A program made the position numbers and the translations under genes. Below, one piece after another: positions 17,459 to 26,702 of a stretch of 64,000 nucleotides of DNA. The number at the start of each line of letters is the position of its first letter. Within the stretch, counting starts at the first letter, position 1. The stretch covers positions 1-64,000 of the forward strand of contig UQID01000012.1 of NCBI GenBank assembly GCA_900541045.1, given 5' to 3'. The DNA comes from an uncultured Collinsella sp. Lineage in GTDB: Bacteria; Actinomycetota; Coriobacteriia; Coriobacteriales; Coriobacteriaceae. The notes under the pieces are model-generated. The model saw nothing but the letters and a program-made list of their open reading frames with translations, was not told the DNA's origin and did no database searches.

Positions 17459-18118
17459 GTGAACAAGAGCAAGCGCATCGCCATCAGTCTAATCGCGGGT
17501 GTGCTCGCCGCGCTGCTCTGCATGGTCTACGCATCGTCGATTCGCTCGCAGGCTGAGCAGGTCCAGGCCGAGACGCTGGCCAAGTATGGCGGCGATCGCG
17601 TCGAGGTGTGCGTCGCGGCGCGTGATATCGATGCGGGCGAGACCCTCGACGAGACCAATGTCATAACCCAGGAATGGCTGGCGAGCCTGCTGCCGCGCGA
17701 TGCGGCGACCGAGCTGCGCCAGGTGCGCGGCGACGTGACGACCTCGCGCATCCCTAAAAATGCCGTGATTTGCGATGTCTACACCAAGGCCGAAACCCAC
17801 ACGCTCGAGGTGCCCAAAGGCAAGGTCGCCGTTTCGGTGGCGGTCGATGCCGAGCATTCGGTCGGGGGCGCCACGGGCGTGGGCAGCTACGTGGACGTGT
17901 ACGTGCAAAAGGACGGCGTAACCGATCGGCTGTGCGGCGCGCGCGTAATCGATACCAGCGAAGATGCCGGCGCCACGCGTGAAGGCAAGATCGAATGGGT
18001 GACGCTGGCGGCCGACCCCGAAGACGTTAAGGAATTGCTGGGGGCCTCGGGTAAGGGGACGGTCAGTTTGACGATTCCCGCCACGGTGCGCGGCAAAAAG
18101 AGCGGAGGCGACGAGTGA
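17459..18118 (+). CDS. cpaB: Flp pilus assembly protein CpaB/RcpC (SAF domain)
   Basis: First gene of the Tad (tight adherence) type IVc pilus operon; 219 residues. An N-terminal membrane anchor (about 6-26) is followed by a SAF-type beta-clip around residue 48 (VAARDIDAGETLDETNV) and an RcpC/CpaB domain (GVGSYVDVYVQ). Proteins of this family sit in the envelope and are thought to help pilus secretion or bind peptidoglycan. The start is GTG 17459 with GAGAGGAG upstream; a TTG at 17444 is the alternative. Its stop overlaps the next start. Confidence 0.85.
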   Translation: MNKSKRIAISLIAGVLAALLCMVYASSIRSQAEQVQAETLAKYGGDRVEVCVAARDIDAGETLDETNVITQEWLASLLPRDAATELRQVRGDVTTSRIPKNAVICDVYTKAETHTLEVPKGKVAVSVAVDAEHSVGGATGVGSYVDVYVQKDGVTDRLCGARVIDTSEDAGATREGKIEWVTLAADPEDVKELLGASGKGTVSLTIPATVRGKKSGGDE

Positions 18119-19761
18119 TGAAAGCGATCTGGCTTGCATGCTGCGCGTGCGGTGATTACGGATTGCTGCAGCGGGAAGTCGAGGGCCGCGATGCGGGCGC
18201 GCAGGTGCTTCGCGTGGGCGACCTGGATGGGCTGGTGTCCATGGCGCGGGCGTTTCCGTCGCGTCGCGGGGCGGCGATTATCGCGGCGACCCTGTTCGAT
18301 GCCGAAGACGTGCGAAAGACTGTTGCGCGCCTGACGGCCGAGGGCCGCGTGAGCCGCGTGGTCGTACTGATAGAGACGCTCGATCCTTCGGATATCGAGG
18401 GGCTGTTTCGCGCGGGGGCGACCGAGGTTATCGCTGCGCGTAGCATATGCGGCAACGGGCGCGCGGGCGAGGGAACGGTTGATTACGACCGGTGTATGAC
18501 GATTGAGCCCGATGCTTTTGTTGATAGGGAACCCGGGGCGCCTCGCGCTACAAGAGGCCCGCGTGTTGATGATTATGGAAAAGCGGAAGCCGAGCATGGT
18601 CGGTGTCCCCGGGATCCCCTTGCATACGATGAAGTCGGAGAGCCGGTGCCGTATGGCGAGGATCTTTTGGATGCTGATATGGGATACGTGCATGGCGTGA
18701 GCCTGGTCGATGAGCTCGACGAGGTGGAGGGGCTTGCCGAGAGCGACAGCGTGCGTGTCGATGCGACCGTGAAGTCTCCAGACTCGGTCCCGCAGACCGA
18801 GCAACCTGCCATGCCGGCTTGGGCGCAGCATATGAGCGCTGCCGGGGAGACGGGGACGTTGCCGTCCGTGCCCGCGTCGCCTGCCCCCGCGCCGCCGGCG
18901 GATGCCGCCGCTCCGTCGCATCGAGCTCCGGTTGTCTGCGCCGTCTCGGGTTCGGGCGGTTGCGGCAAGTCGACGATCGTCGCCGCCATGTCGCACGCGG
19001 CGTCGCTGCTGGGCCTGCGTGCTGCCGTGCTCGACTTGGACCTGATGTTTGGAAACCTCTACGACCTGTTGGGCGCCGATGCCCCGCATGACATGGCGAC
19101 GCTTATCGAGCCATCGGCTGCGGGCGCACTCGCCGAATCGGACATCGTGGCCGCCTCGATGCGCGTGGCCCCGGGCGTCACGCTTTGGGGCCCGGTCGCC
19201 GCGCCCGAACAGGCCGAGCTCATGGCGCGTCCGGTGGAGCTGCTGCTTGACGTCTTGCGCCGCGAATCCGACGTGGTGCTTGTCGACACCTCGGTCTTTT
19301 GGGGTGACGCCGTGGCGGCCGCGGTGGCGGCAAGCGACCGCTGCCTGGTCGTGGGCGATCAATCGGTGTCATCTGCGACGTCCGCGGCACGCGTTATCGA
19401 ACTGGCGAGCCGTGTGGGCGTGCCGCGTACGCGCATGAGCGCCGTATTCAACCGGTTTGGCGCGCGCGGCGCCGACGAGGATGTCGCCATGCGCTTTGAG
19501 ATTACCTGCGCGTTGAGCTCCAAGATTCGCATTGCCGACGGCGGGCAGGACTTGACGGCGCTCATGGCATTCGGCCGTGCTGACGAGGCGGTGGGCCAGA
19601 CCAGCGCTTTTGCCACCAGCGTGCGCGAAGCCACGCGCGAGATGCTCGTGGAGCTGGGCTGCGCCGTCGGTCCCTGGAGTGATATGGTCACCGACCGCGC
19701 GACGCGCACCGAGCGCCCACGTATCCGTCTTCCCTGGTCGCGCGAGGGTGATTCGCGATGA
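18118..19761 (+). CDS. tadZ: TadZ/CpaE-like pilus localisation ATPase
   Basis: A 547-residue protein with an N-terminal receiver-like region (about 1-130) without clear phosphorylation motifs, a long Pro/Ala/Glu-rich linker (about 150-265), and a ParA/MinD-type ATPase domain. The P-loop GSGGCGKST lies near residue 280, followed by AAVLDLDLMFGNLYDLLG (Walker A' and the CpaE-type 'G-NL' pattern) and VVLVDTSVFWGD. CpaE/TadZ proteins position the pilus machine at the cell pole. The ATG at 18118 overlaps the cpaB stop, and the gene end overlaps tadA in ATGA. Confidence 0.82.
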   Translation: MKAIWLACCACGDYGLLQREVEGRDAGAQVLRVGDLDGLVSMARAFPSRRGAAIIAATLFDAEDVRKTVARLTAEGRVSRVVVLIETLDPSDIEGLFRAGATEVIAARSICGNGRAGEGTVDYDRCMTIEPDAFVDREPGAPRATRGPRVDDYGKAEAEHGRCPRDPLAYDEVGEPVPYGEDLLDADMGYVHGVSLVDELDEVEGLAESDSVRVDATVKSPDSVPQTEQPAMPAWAQHMSAAGETGTLPSVPASPAPAPPADAAAPSHRAPVVCAVSGSGGCGKSTIVAAMSHAASLLGLRAAVLDLDLMFGNLYDLLGADAPHDMATLIEPSAAGALAESDIVAASMRVAPGVTLWGPVAAPEQAELMARPVELLLDVLRRESDVVLVDTSVFWGDAVAAAVAASDRCLVVGDQSVSSATSAARVIELASRVGVPRTRMSAVFNRFGARGADEDVAMRFEITCALSSKIRIADGGQDLTALMAFGRADEAVGQTSAFATSVREATREMLVELGCAVGPWSDMVTDRATRTERPRIRLPWSREGDSR

Positions 19762-21086
19762 GCTTGCAAACAAGGATTAAGGAAGCCGGTGCGGCCGCGG
19801 CGGCGGCGCCTGTTGATGCGGGGCGCCACCGTGCCGTCAAGCGCCGCACCAAGCGCGCCGTGATGGACCGCATGGGCTATGACGAGGTGGCGCGTATCAG
19901 CGCATACATCGATTCGGCGCGCGCCCGCTCGGAATTGCGTCCTGCGGTGGAGGCGGCGCTCAACGTGGAGGAGCCGGGCGACCTGGCGACGCCCGAGCGC
20001 GAGACCATCATCGACGAGATCTTGGACGACGTGGTGGGCCTGGGCCCGCTGCAGCCGCTCATCGAGGACGACACCGTCACCGAGATCATGGTCAACGGTT
20101 GCCGCTCGGCTTTCTTTGAACGCGGCGGCGTCTTATATCCCATCGAGCATGCATTTGAGGATGACGAGCAGATCCGCGTGCTCATCGACCGCATCATCTC
20201 GCCGCTGGGCAGGCGCATCGACGAGCGCAGCCCCATTGTCAACGCCCGCCTCAAGACGGGCTATCGCGTCAACGCGGTGATCCCGCCCGTGGCGATTGAT
20301 GGACCAATCCTCACCATCCGCAAGTTCTCAGATCGCATCTGTTCGTTGGACGAGCTTGTGGGCCTGGGGTCGCTGCCGCTTTGGTATGCGCAACTGCTGT
20401 CGTGTGCGGTGTCGCTGCGTCAAGATCTGGCGGTTGCGGGTGGCACGGGATCGGGCAAGACCACGCTGCTCAACGCGCTGTCGTGCGAGATATCCACCGG
20501 CGAGCGTATCGTGACGATCGAGGACTCCGCCGAGCTCAAGTTTGCGCATCACCCGCATGTGGTTCGCCTGGAGGCACGCGAGGCTTCAATTGAGGGCGAG
20601 GGCGCGGTGACAATCCGCGATCTGGTGACCAACGCCCTGCGCATGCGTCCCGACCGTATTGTGGTGGGTGAGGTGCGCGGTGCGGAATGTTGCGACATGC
20701 TGCAGGCCATGAACACCGGGCACGACGGATCGCTCACCACGCTTCATGCGGGCACCGAGCAGGAGACCGTGGTGCGTTTGACGCTGCTTGCGCGCTATGG
20801 CATCGATCTGCCGAGCGAGCTTATCGAGGAGCAGATTGCCATGGCGCTCGACGGCATCGTTATGTCCGAGCGTCATGCGGACGGCAGGCGTTTCGTGTCC
20901 TCCTATTCGGGGGTGCGACGCGGCACGTCAGGCGGCGTGGAGCTTGAGCGCTACGTGACGTTCGATGCCGCCACGCGCACCTGGACGCTCGATCGCGAGC
21001 CTCCGTTTATCGCGGAGGGCCTGCGCTCGGGAACGCTCACACAAGAGGAGGTGGACGAATGGAGATCGTTGTGCCCCTCGTCGTAG
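19758..21086 (+). CDS. tadA: Tad secretion ATPase TadA/CpaF
   Basis: The hexameric cytosolic ATPase that drives Flp pilus assembly; 442 residues. The N-terminal domain (about 40-200) is followed by Walker [10 protein letters not shown] near residue 227, the Asp box [11 protein letters not shown], Walker B region [11 protein letters not shown] and the His box SLTTLHAG, all characteristic of the VirB11/CpaF family. It starts inside the ATGA overlap with tadZ and its end overlaps tadB by 28 nt, so the four assembly genes are translationally coupled. Confidence 0.95.
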   Translation: MSLQTRIKEAGAAAAAAPVDAGRHRAVKRRTKRAVMDRMGYDEVARISAYIDSARARSELRPAVEAALNVEEPGDLATPERETIIDEILDDVVGLGPLQPLIEDDTVTEIMVNGCRSAFFERGGVLYPIEHAFEDDEQIRVLIDRIISPLGRRIDERSPIVNARLKTGYRVNAVIPPVAIDGPILTIRKFSDRICSLDELVGLGSLPLWYAQLLSCAVSLRQDLAVAGGTGSGKTTLLNALSCEISTGERIVTIEDSAELKFAHHPHVVRLEAREASIEGEGAVTIRDLVTNALRMRPDRIVVGEVRGAECCDMLQAMNTGHDGSLTTLHAGTEQETVVRLTLLARYGIDLPSELIEEQIAMALDGIVMSERHADGRRFVSSYSGVRRGTSGGVELERYVTFDAATRTWTLDREPPFIAEGLRSGTLTQEEVDEWRSLCPSS

Positions 21087-21985
21087 GGGGCTTGACAGGG
21101 CTTTCTGCCGCGGTGGCGTGCGGGGCGGAGCCTCGTGTGTCGCGCGTGCCGCCGGCGGAACTGGTCAGTCATGCGCTTGAGTCGGTGGTCGAGAAGCTGC
21201 CGCGCGAGTTGGTAGAAAACGACCTGCTAAAAAAGATTGCCCGCTCCTGGGCGGCGCTGGTTCCAGCACATCGCCTTGGCCTTGTTATCGAGGATGACGA
21301 GGCGCGCCTGGCATGCTTGCTGCTATCGAGTGGTGTCTGCGGCATTGCCCTGACTGTCGTATCGCTGTCGCCCATCGGCTTTGTCCTGGGGCTGCTCGCA
21401 CCGTTTGGCGCAGGCGCCGCTCGCGACACCTTCGACCGTCGCCGCGAGCAACACGATGTGGAAGAAGCCATGCCCGAGGCCTTTACGGCGCTCTCTATGT
21501 CGCTCGCCTCGGGTCATTCGCTGGCCCAGGGCATGAGGTTTGTGGGAACTCACGCGCAAGAGCCGGTGCATACCGAGTTTTTGCGCGTGGCGACGGCGAT
21601 CGACTGCGGCGTCTCGGCGACTGATGCGTTGGATGACCTACTCGACCGTATCGATGCCCCCGGCCTTTCGCTTGTCACCTTGGCGCTCAAGGTGTCGCAG
21701 CGAACCGGTGCCCCGCTTGCCGACCTGTTGTCCGAGGCGTCGAGCATGGTGGGGGAGCGCATTGAGCTCAAGCGCCGCTTGGACGTCAAGACATCGCAGG
21801 CTCGTATGTCGGCACACATGGTCTCGGCGATGCCGGCGGGTATGTGCGCGGTGCTGGCGCTGCTTTCGGCCGACTTTCGCCGCGGCCTTGCAACGCCGGC
21901 GGGTGCCGGTGCCGTGGTACTGGGACTTGCCCTCAACGCCGTCGCCCTGGTGGTCATCCGACGCATTATGCGGGTGGAGCTATGA
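21059..21985 (+). CDS. tadB: Tad pilus inner-membrane protein TadB
   Basis: A type II secretion F-like platform protein of 308 residues. An N-terminal hydrophobic segment and two central ones (about 85-125) precede the T2SSF domain (AMPEAFTALSMSLASGHSLAQGM), and two membrane segments close the C-terminus. It would form the inner-membrane platform with TadC and be engaged by TadA. The start overlaps tadA and the stop overlaps tadC in ATGA. Confidence 0.88.
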   Translation: MEIVVPLVVGGLTGLSAAVACGAEPRVSRVPPAELVSHALESVVEKLPRELVENDLLKKIARSWAALVPAHRLGLVIEDDEARLACLLLSSGVCGIALTVVSLSPIGFVLGLLAPFGAGAARDTFDRRREQHDVEEAMPEAFTALSMSLASGHSLAQGMRFVGTHAQEPVHTEFLRVATAIDCGVSATDALDDLLDRIDAPGLSLVTLALKVSQRTGAPLADLLSEASSMVGERIELKRRLDVKTSQARMSAHMVSAMPAGMCAVLALLSADFRRGLATPAGAGAVVLGLALNAVALVVIRRIMRVEL

Positions 21986-22623
21986 GCGCCCTGGTCGGGG
22001 TCGCGGCATGCCTGTGCGCGCTCAGCGTGTTTATCGTGACAGGGCTCAATCGTGCGGACGCATGCAAGATCGCCCAGGTCTGCAAACGCGAGGCGCTGCT
22101 GGTTGTTGCGGCTGCCCGATCGGTGACCGATGTCCTGGTAGCACGGTTGAGGGGCATGCTCGGCACGGGTGGTACGGCGCAGGTGTCGCTCGGCGAGGTG
22201 TCCGAGATGATCGACGTGGTGCGTCTGGGGCTTTCGGCCGGCCTTTCGTTCGATGCGGCGCTTGAGGTTTTTTGCGCCAATCGCCAATCGACGTTGGCGC
22301 TCCGCCTTGAGCGAGCCTGCATGGCATGGCGGGTGGGCGTAGGGACGCGAGAGGACGAGCTTCTGGCGGCCGCGCGCGACCTGGATGTGCGGGCGCTCGA
22401 GACCTTTGCCATCACAGCGGGGCAGGCGCTTGCTCTCGGTGCCCCGCTTGCCGAGACGCTGGCGGCCCAAAGTCGCGAGATTCGCGCGGCCCATCGCGCC
22501 GCGGTCGAGCGCGAGATTGAGCGTGCGCCGGTCAAGCTGCTGATTCCCACCGGCACGCTCATCTTGCCGGCGTTGCTTCTGTCCATATTGGGCCCGCTGC
22601 TGGGAGCAGGCGGGATGATGTAG
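21982..22623 (+). CDS. tadC: Tad pilus inner-membrane protein TadC
   Basis: The second T2SSF-domain platform protein, 213 residues, rather short for TadC. An N-terminal membrane segment is followed by the T2SSF helices (MIDVVRLGLSAGLSFDAAL, then LETFAITAGQALALGAPL) and a hydrophobic C-terminus (LLIPTGTLILPALLLSIL). ATG 21982 overlaps the tadB stop; a longer upstream reading in this frame lies wholly inside tadB and was not used. The Flp pilin gene follows 10 nt later. Confidence 0.85.
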   Translation: MSALVGVAACLCALSVFIVTGLNRADACKIAQVCKREALLVVAAARSVTDVLVARLRGMLGTGGTAQVSLGEVSEMIDVVRLGLSAGLSFDAALEVFCANRQSTLALRLERACMAWRVGVGTREDELLAAARDLDVRALETFAITAGQALALGAPLAETLAAQSREIRAAHRAAVEREIERAPVKLLIPTGTLILPALLLSILGPLLGAGGMM

Positions 22624-22633
22624 GGAGGAATAC

Positions 22634-22867
22634 ATGAATACGATGACTGACGTTGTTGACAAGGTCTGGAGCTTGGCGTTTTACCAGTCAATTCACGCTC
22701 GCCAGCGTGCCGAAGAACTGCTGCGGGAAGAGAGCGCGCAGGGCACCACCGAGTACGCCATCCTAGTCGGTGTGCTCGTGGTGATTGCCATCATTGCCAT
22801 CGTCGCATTTAAGGGCAAGGTCCAAGATTTATGGAGCGCTATCAGCGAGGGCATCAACAGCCTGTAG
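22634..22867 (+). CDS. Flp-type major pilin
   Basis: A 77-residue small pilin. A charged leader of about 38 residues ends in REESAQGTTEYAILVGVLVV, the Flp prepilin pattern (Glu at mature position +5-like, Tyr next to it, long hydrophobic helix), followed by a short amphipathic tail. The leader would be cut by a TadV-type prepilin peptidase, which is not in this window. GGAGG is placed correctly before ATG 22634. This is the best candidate for the fibre subunit of the operon. Confidence 0.85.
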   Translation: MNTMTDVVDKVWSLAFYQSIHARQRAEELLREESAQGTTEYAILVGVLVVIAIIAIVAFKGKVQDLWSAISEGINSL

Positions 22868-23394
22868 AGGACGCCCGTCCCGTCGGCGCGTTGCTGGTGT
22901 TCGCCTGTGCGGTCGTGGCGGTGGCAGTGGCGGTTTGGGGGCTTAACGCAGCACGGCAACAACGTTTAGGGGCTGCCGCGGATGCGGGATCGGGTTCGGC
23001 TGCGGCGTCTCAAATAGACGATGCGCGAGACGCGGCCGATGCGAATGCCGCCGTCACGGCGCAAACGTTCTTGCAAGCACTCGACGAGCGAGCGGACGCT
23101 GCAACGGGTTCATCTGCAAACAATGCCGTCGCTGTTCGTCTCGCATGGTCCGAGTGCCGACCGATGACCGAGGCGGCGGCGGATATGCTGCGTGCCTATC
23201 GCGAGGTGCCCACGGCGCAACTTGCTCTGAGCGGCTATCTCGACATCAAGGGCAACGTGTGGGGCGCCATCGTGCGTGACGGACGCGGCTGGGTCGATAT
23301 GGTGACGGTTGCCGCGGATGCTGGTGATACTTCGTGTTGCCTGCGCGTGGTCCGCCTGACCCCGCAGACAACGAACTCAAAGGAGGGGTCGTGA
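22831..23394 (+). CDS. Membrane-anchored protein of the Tad operon, unknown function
   Basis: A 187-residue protein that I do not recognise. A polar 18-residue start is followed by one strong hydrophobic segment (LLVFACAVVAVAVAVWGL) and an Ala/Asp-rich region (about 45-85), then a globular domain with paired Cys near the end (DTSCCLRVVRL). It is probably exported with an N-terminal anchor. The start codon overlaps the pilin gene by 37 nt; an internal start is possible. Its place among pilus genes suggests an envelope role in pilus assembly. Confidence 0.6.
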   Translation: MERYQRGHQQPVEDARPVGALLVFACAVVAVAVAVWGLNAARQQRLGAAADAGSGSAAASQIDDARDAADANAAVTAQTFLQALDERADAATGSSANNAVAVRLAWSECRPMTEAAADMLRAYREVPTAQLALSGYLDIKGNVWGAIVRDGRGWVDMVTVAADAGDTSCCLRVVRLTPQTTNSKEGS

Positions 23395-23395
23395 A

Positions 23396-23614
23396 ATGCA
23401 TTATGTCCTGCGCGAGGAATCTGCCCAGGCAACGGTCGAATACGCCATCGTCACGGTGGCACTGCTTTCCATCGTGCTGGCGATCGCAGGGCTTTGGCGT
23501 GCCGGTGCCGATGGGCGCTTGGCGGCGCTGGTCGAGCGGACGGCATCTCACGGCGTCACCTCGACATCGGTTGTCGACGCTGCTGCGGGTACTAAGGACA
23601 TCGTGCTGTATTGA
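23396..23614 (+). CDS. Small TadE/Flp-like pseudopilin
   Basis: A 72-residue protein beginning MHYVLREESAQATVEYAIV, then a hydrophobic helix and a short soluble tail. The EESAQATVEYA motif matches the pilin and TadE N-termini of the neighbours. AAAGGAGG lies before the ATG. It follows the previous gene by one base. It is probably a second pilin or minor pseudopilin processed by the same peptidase. Confidence 0.75.
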   Translation: MHYVLREESAQATVEYAIVTVALLSIVLAIAGLWRAGADGRLAALVERTASHGVTSTSVVDAAAGTKDIVLY

Positions 23615-24089
23615 TGTTGCGCGCGAGGACCGGGCTCAGTCTACGGTCGAGGCGGCATTCCTACTGCCGACGTTTCTGACGCTCGTCCTGTTGGCGCTGC
23701 AGCCGGTGTGCCTGCTCTATACACGCGCGGTCATGGAGTCTGCCGCCGCCGAGACCGCGCGGCTCATGACCACGATGACGGTGGGGGATGACGAGGATAT
23801 TAAGGAGTTTGCCCGCCGCCGTCTTGCCGCGGTTCCCGACGTTTCGATTTTCCATGCCGGCGGGCCCCTGTCGTGGGATATCGAGCTTGGTCGGGCCGAT
23901 GCGGGCGGCGTCTCGTCCGTTTCCGTTACCGGCGAGGTTAAACCGCTGCCCGTGATCGGTGCGTTTGCGCAGGCTATGGGTAGCGCAGGCCAAAACGGCT
24001 ATGTCGAGCTTAAGGTCGATGTCTCGTATCGATCGCGTCCCGAGTGGCTGGAGGGAGATTATGATTCATGGATTGCTGCATGGGATTAA
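23610..24089 (+). CDS. TadE-like pseudopilin with out-of-frame start
   Basis: About 159 residues with the TadE pattern REDRAQSTVEAAFLLPTFL and a hydrophobic helix, then a soluble domain ending RPEWLEGDYDSWIAAWD. The natural start, ATG 23614 in a TGATG overlap with the previous stop, is not in frame: it reads MLRARTGL and stops early. Removing two bases from GCGCGC (23619-23624) would give MLREDRAQSTVEAAF, matching the sister proteins. So either translation uses a poor codon (ATT 23610), or there is a 2-nt insertion or sequence error. The given start is a placeholder. The end overlaps the next gene by 29 nt. Confidence 0.65.
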   Translation: MDVAREDRAQSTVEAAFLLPTFLTLVLLALQPVCLLYTRAVMESAAAETARLMTTMTVGDDEDIKEFARRRLAAVPDVSIFHAGGPLSWDIELGRADAGGVSSVSVTGEVKPLPVIGAFAQAMGSAGQNGYVELKVDVSYRSRPEWLEGDYDSWIAAWD

Positions 24090-26226
24090 GCGCTGCCTGT
24101 TGAAGGTGACGAGGGGGCTTGCGGGCCGTTGCCGACCGCGTGCTCGCTGCAAGCGAGGCGGCTTTATGGGTCGAGCCGGGATCGACCTGTTTATCGAAGA
24201 CGGTGCCTATACCACGCTCTCCTCTGCGGTGGTCATCTTGGTGGTGCTCACGTTGCTGTTTTCGTCGACGGCGGCGATATGGAGCATGTCGCGCGCGGGG
24301 GACACCCAGGTGGCTGCCGATAGCGGCGCGCTGGCAGGCGCCAATGTGGTGGCGTCCTACCATACGGCTGCGACGGTGGTGGATGCGAGCATATTGAGCT
24401 TGGGCCTAGCGGGGTTTGCCACGATCGGCACCGGCTTGGTCGCCATCCTTATTCCGGGTGCCGAGCTTGCCGCGGGCGATATGGTCGACACGGGGATCGA
24501 GATCATTAAAACGCGCAACAAGTTTGCCAAGAGTGCATCTGAGGGCTTGCAGAAAATCGAGACGGCTCTACCGTATCTGGTTGCCGCGCGAGCTACGCAG
24601 GCCGTGTCGGCGCAGGAAACCGAGGGCGCGACCTATACCGGTACGGCGCTTGCCGTGCCCAGGACGTCCGAGTCGGATTTCGTTGCGCTCGAGGGTTCCG
24701 AGATCTCGACCGATGCCGTCGAGAGCGCCTCAAAAGACCTTGACTATGCTGCCAAAGAACTGCAGAAAGCGTCCGAGAAAACGTCAAAGGCCAAGGAACG
24801 CGCCTGGCTTGCCGACTGCGGTGGATCGGACGAGAACGCGATTGGCAGCTGTTCATGTATGTGGGAACGCGCGGGGAGCTTGGCAAAGCTCTCAGGTGAG
24901 CAGAACCCGCATTATGCCTCGAGCGTTGCGTGGGAGCCACAGGTGGCGTTCGATCGCGCGAAGGCCTACTATCACCAGCGTCTGGCAGACGAAAAACCGC
25001 AGGGTTCAAGCGTCGAGATGAAGGCGGAGTCGGCGGCGCGCAAGGCGTTTTACACCTATGCGAGTACAGAGGTCAATCGTGCATATGTAACCGAGGACGG
25101 AGATGAAGTCGCTTTCTATATCCCGCTGTTGCCGCGCAACACCGACGAGGTGCGAGCGACGGAACTCTATACCGATGCGGTGTGGCCAGCCAGTGCCAAT
25201 GATGGCAAGACGTATCTGCATTACGGAACGAGTTGCCCCAACTATAAGAAAGGGACGCCAGGCGGGCTAGCCTCGGTCGCTGCTTATGACGGGCAGGACA
25301 AATGCAACAGATGCCATTTTGGTGTTTCGTCGCTCGGCGCCGTTGCGGCTCCTTCGACTTCAATCGAAAACGGCTTCGAGTACCACTTTGATCGATTCAA
25401 AGACGCTCTGGAAGACTACGTCGAATGCCGCAACAAAGAGCTCGAGCTCATGCGCCAGACCGAGGACGAGGCTGACCGTGCGGGCAATGCGTTTGACGAG
25501 GCCATTAAAGCGCTTTCGGGCGAGCGTCCGCGTATCGCCCCGCCCGGCCGCAATGGCGTGGTTGCCCTTGCGGTTTCGGGTGCCATCTCGAGCCCCGATG
25601 AGCTCAACTCTTCGTTTAACACGACAGTCAGGCTTGGCGATCGCGGCGCGATCTCTGCTGCGGTGCTGGCGCCCGATGACGCGACGGCGCAGAACAACGT
25701 TCTCTCGCGGTTTTTCTCGACGCTGGAGGAGCGTTCGGGTGGCGTTGTCGGCGTACTCGATGGCGTCATGGATGTTTGGGGGCGGCTGCTTGTGGGATAC
25801 GGAGACATCCAAGGCTCGGCCGACGAGCTCATGGACGAGATGATCGATGACCTGGGAGGGGGCAGCGGTGCGTTGAGTTCCATTGCGTCGTGGCTTGGTG
25901 ATACCGTTTCGGCGTCCGTGGCGGCGCTGGGCTTGGAGCCGTGCGACTTGCGCCTACGAAAGCCGGTGCTGACCGACACCGCCAACGTCATCAAGAGCCC
26001 GGGGTCTGACATCACAGGTCTTTCTAATGCGCAGGACAAGCTACGAAGTATTCCGTTGGGCGTGACCGATCCCAAGGCGCTTTGCGAGGCGCTGGAATAT
26101 CAAGTCGAGCGCACCATCAGCGGCACGGTGTTCACGCTTGCGGAGATTCCGCTGCCCGGCGGCGGTTCCATCCCACTTACCGTCGATGTCGCCACACTGG
26201 CGGGTGCCCTGGGCGGTGGGTCGTAA
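24061..26226 (+). CDS. Large TadG-like Tad-associated membrane protein
   Basis: A 721-residue protein. After a basic N-terminus comes a TadG-like segment: acidic residues (FIEDGAYTTLSSAVVIL), a hydrophobic helix (about 60-80), then GDTQVAADSGALAGAN, typical of the Flp/TadG N-terminal region. The remaining 600 residues are extracellular-looking, with alanine/lysine-rich coiled parts (about 220-250), a Cys-rich patch (ADCGGSDENAIGSCSCMWE) and a CNRCHFG motif. It could be a tip or minor pilin with an added domain. GGAGGGAG precedes ATG 24061. Its role beyond the TadG part is unknown. Confidence 0.72.
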   Translation: MIHGLLHGIKRCLLKVTRGLAGRCRPRARCKRGGFMGRAGIDLFIEDGAYTTLSSAVVILVVLTLLFSSTAAIWSMSRAGDTQVAADSGALAGANVVASYHTAATVVDASILSLGLAGFATIGTGLVAILIPGAELAAGDMVDTGIEIIKTRNKFAKSASEGLQKIETALPYLVAARATQAVSAQETEGATYTGTALAVPRTSESDFVALEGSEISTDAVESASKDLDYAAKELQKASEKTSKAKERAWLADCGGSDENAIGSCSCMWERAGSLAKLSGEQNPHYASSVAWEPQVAFDRAKAYYHQRLADEKPQGSSVEMKAESAARKAFYTYASTEVNRAYVTEDGDEVAFYIPLLPRNTDEVRATELYTDAVWPASANDGKTYLHYGTSCPNYKKGTPGGLASVAAYDGQDKCNRCHFGVSSLGAVAAPSTSIENGFEYHFDRFKDALEDYVECRNKELELMRQTEDEADRAGNAFDEAIKALSGERPRIAPPGRNGVVALAVSGAISSPDELNSSFNTTVRLGDRGAISAAVLAPDDATAQNNVLSRFFSTLEERSGGVVGVLDGVMDVWGRLLVGYGDIQGSADELMDEMIDDLGGGSGALSSIASWLGDTVSASVAALGLEPCDLRLRKPVLTDTANVIKSPGSDITGLSNAQDKLRSIPLGVTDPKALCEALEYQVERTISGTVFTLAEIPLPGGGSIPLTVDVATLAGALGGGS

Positions 26227-26702
26227 TGGGCATCCGCACGCGCCTGTGCGAGGAGCGCGCCCAGGCGACGGTCGAGATGGCCGTGGTCACGCCCGTCCTG
26301 CTGGTTCTGGCGCTTATCGTGTACAACGTCATGGTCTTTGCCGACGCGGTCGCGCGCTTCGATCGCGTGGTGCCCGATATCGTGCTAGCGCATGCCGTGG
26401 CGCCGAGCGGGGAGGGCGATGACAGCTCCATCGATGCCTCCGCGACCGTTCAGGCTCAGATCCAACATGCCATGGAAGGCTATGACTTGCAGATTGAGGT
26501 CTCGAGCGAGCAGGGTGCGACGACATCGGATGGCGGTCTGCTTTCGCTCTCCGGCACGTTTAGGACCTATACCTGTACCATGCGCTACGAGCCGTGGCCG
26601 AGCTCGCTCAGCATCGCTGGCGTTTCGCTGGGGGCACCGGCAAAGTTGTCGCACGAGCGCGCAGTGACGGTCGACCCGTGGCGTCCGGGGGTGGTTATGT
26701 GA
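26226..26702 (+). CDS. TadE-like pseudopilin
   Basis: A 158-residue protein with N-terminus RLCEERAQATVEMAVVTPVLLVLALIV, the TadE motif followed by a membrane helix, and a soluble domain of about 115 residues. ATG 26226 overlaps the TAA of the TadG-like gene by one base, and the gene end overlaps the next start by 4 nt. It should be a minor pseudopilin of the same pilus. This is the fourth protein in the locus with the EE-x-AQ-x-T(V/T)E motif. Confidence 0.82.
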   Translation: MGIRTRLCEERAQATVEMAVVTPVLLVLALIVYNVMVFADAVARFDRVVPDIVLAHAVAPSGEGDDSSIDASATVQAQIQHAMEGYDLQIEVSSEQGATTSDGGLLSLSGTFRTYTCTMRYEPWPSSLSIAGVSLGAPAKLSHERAVTVDPWRPGVVM

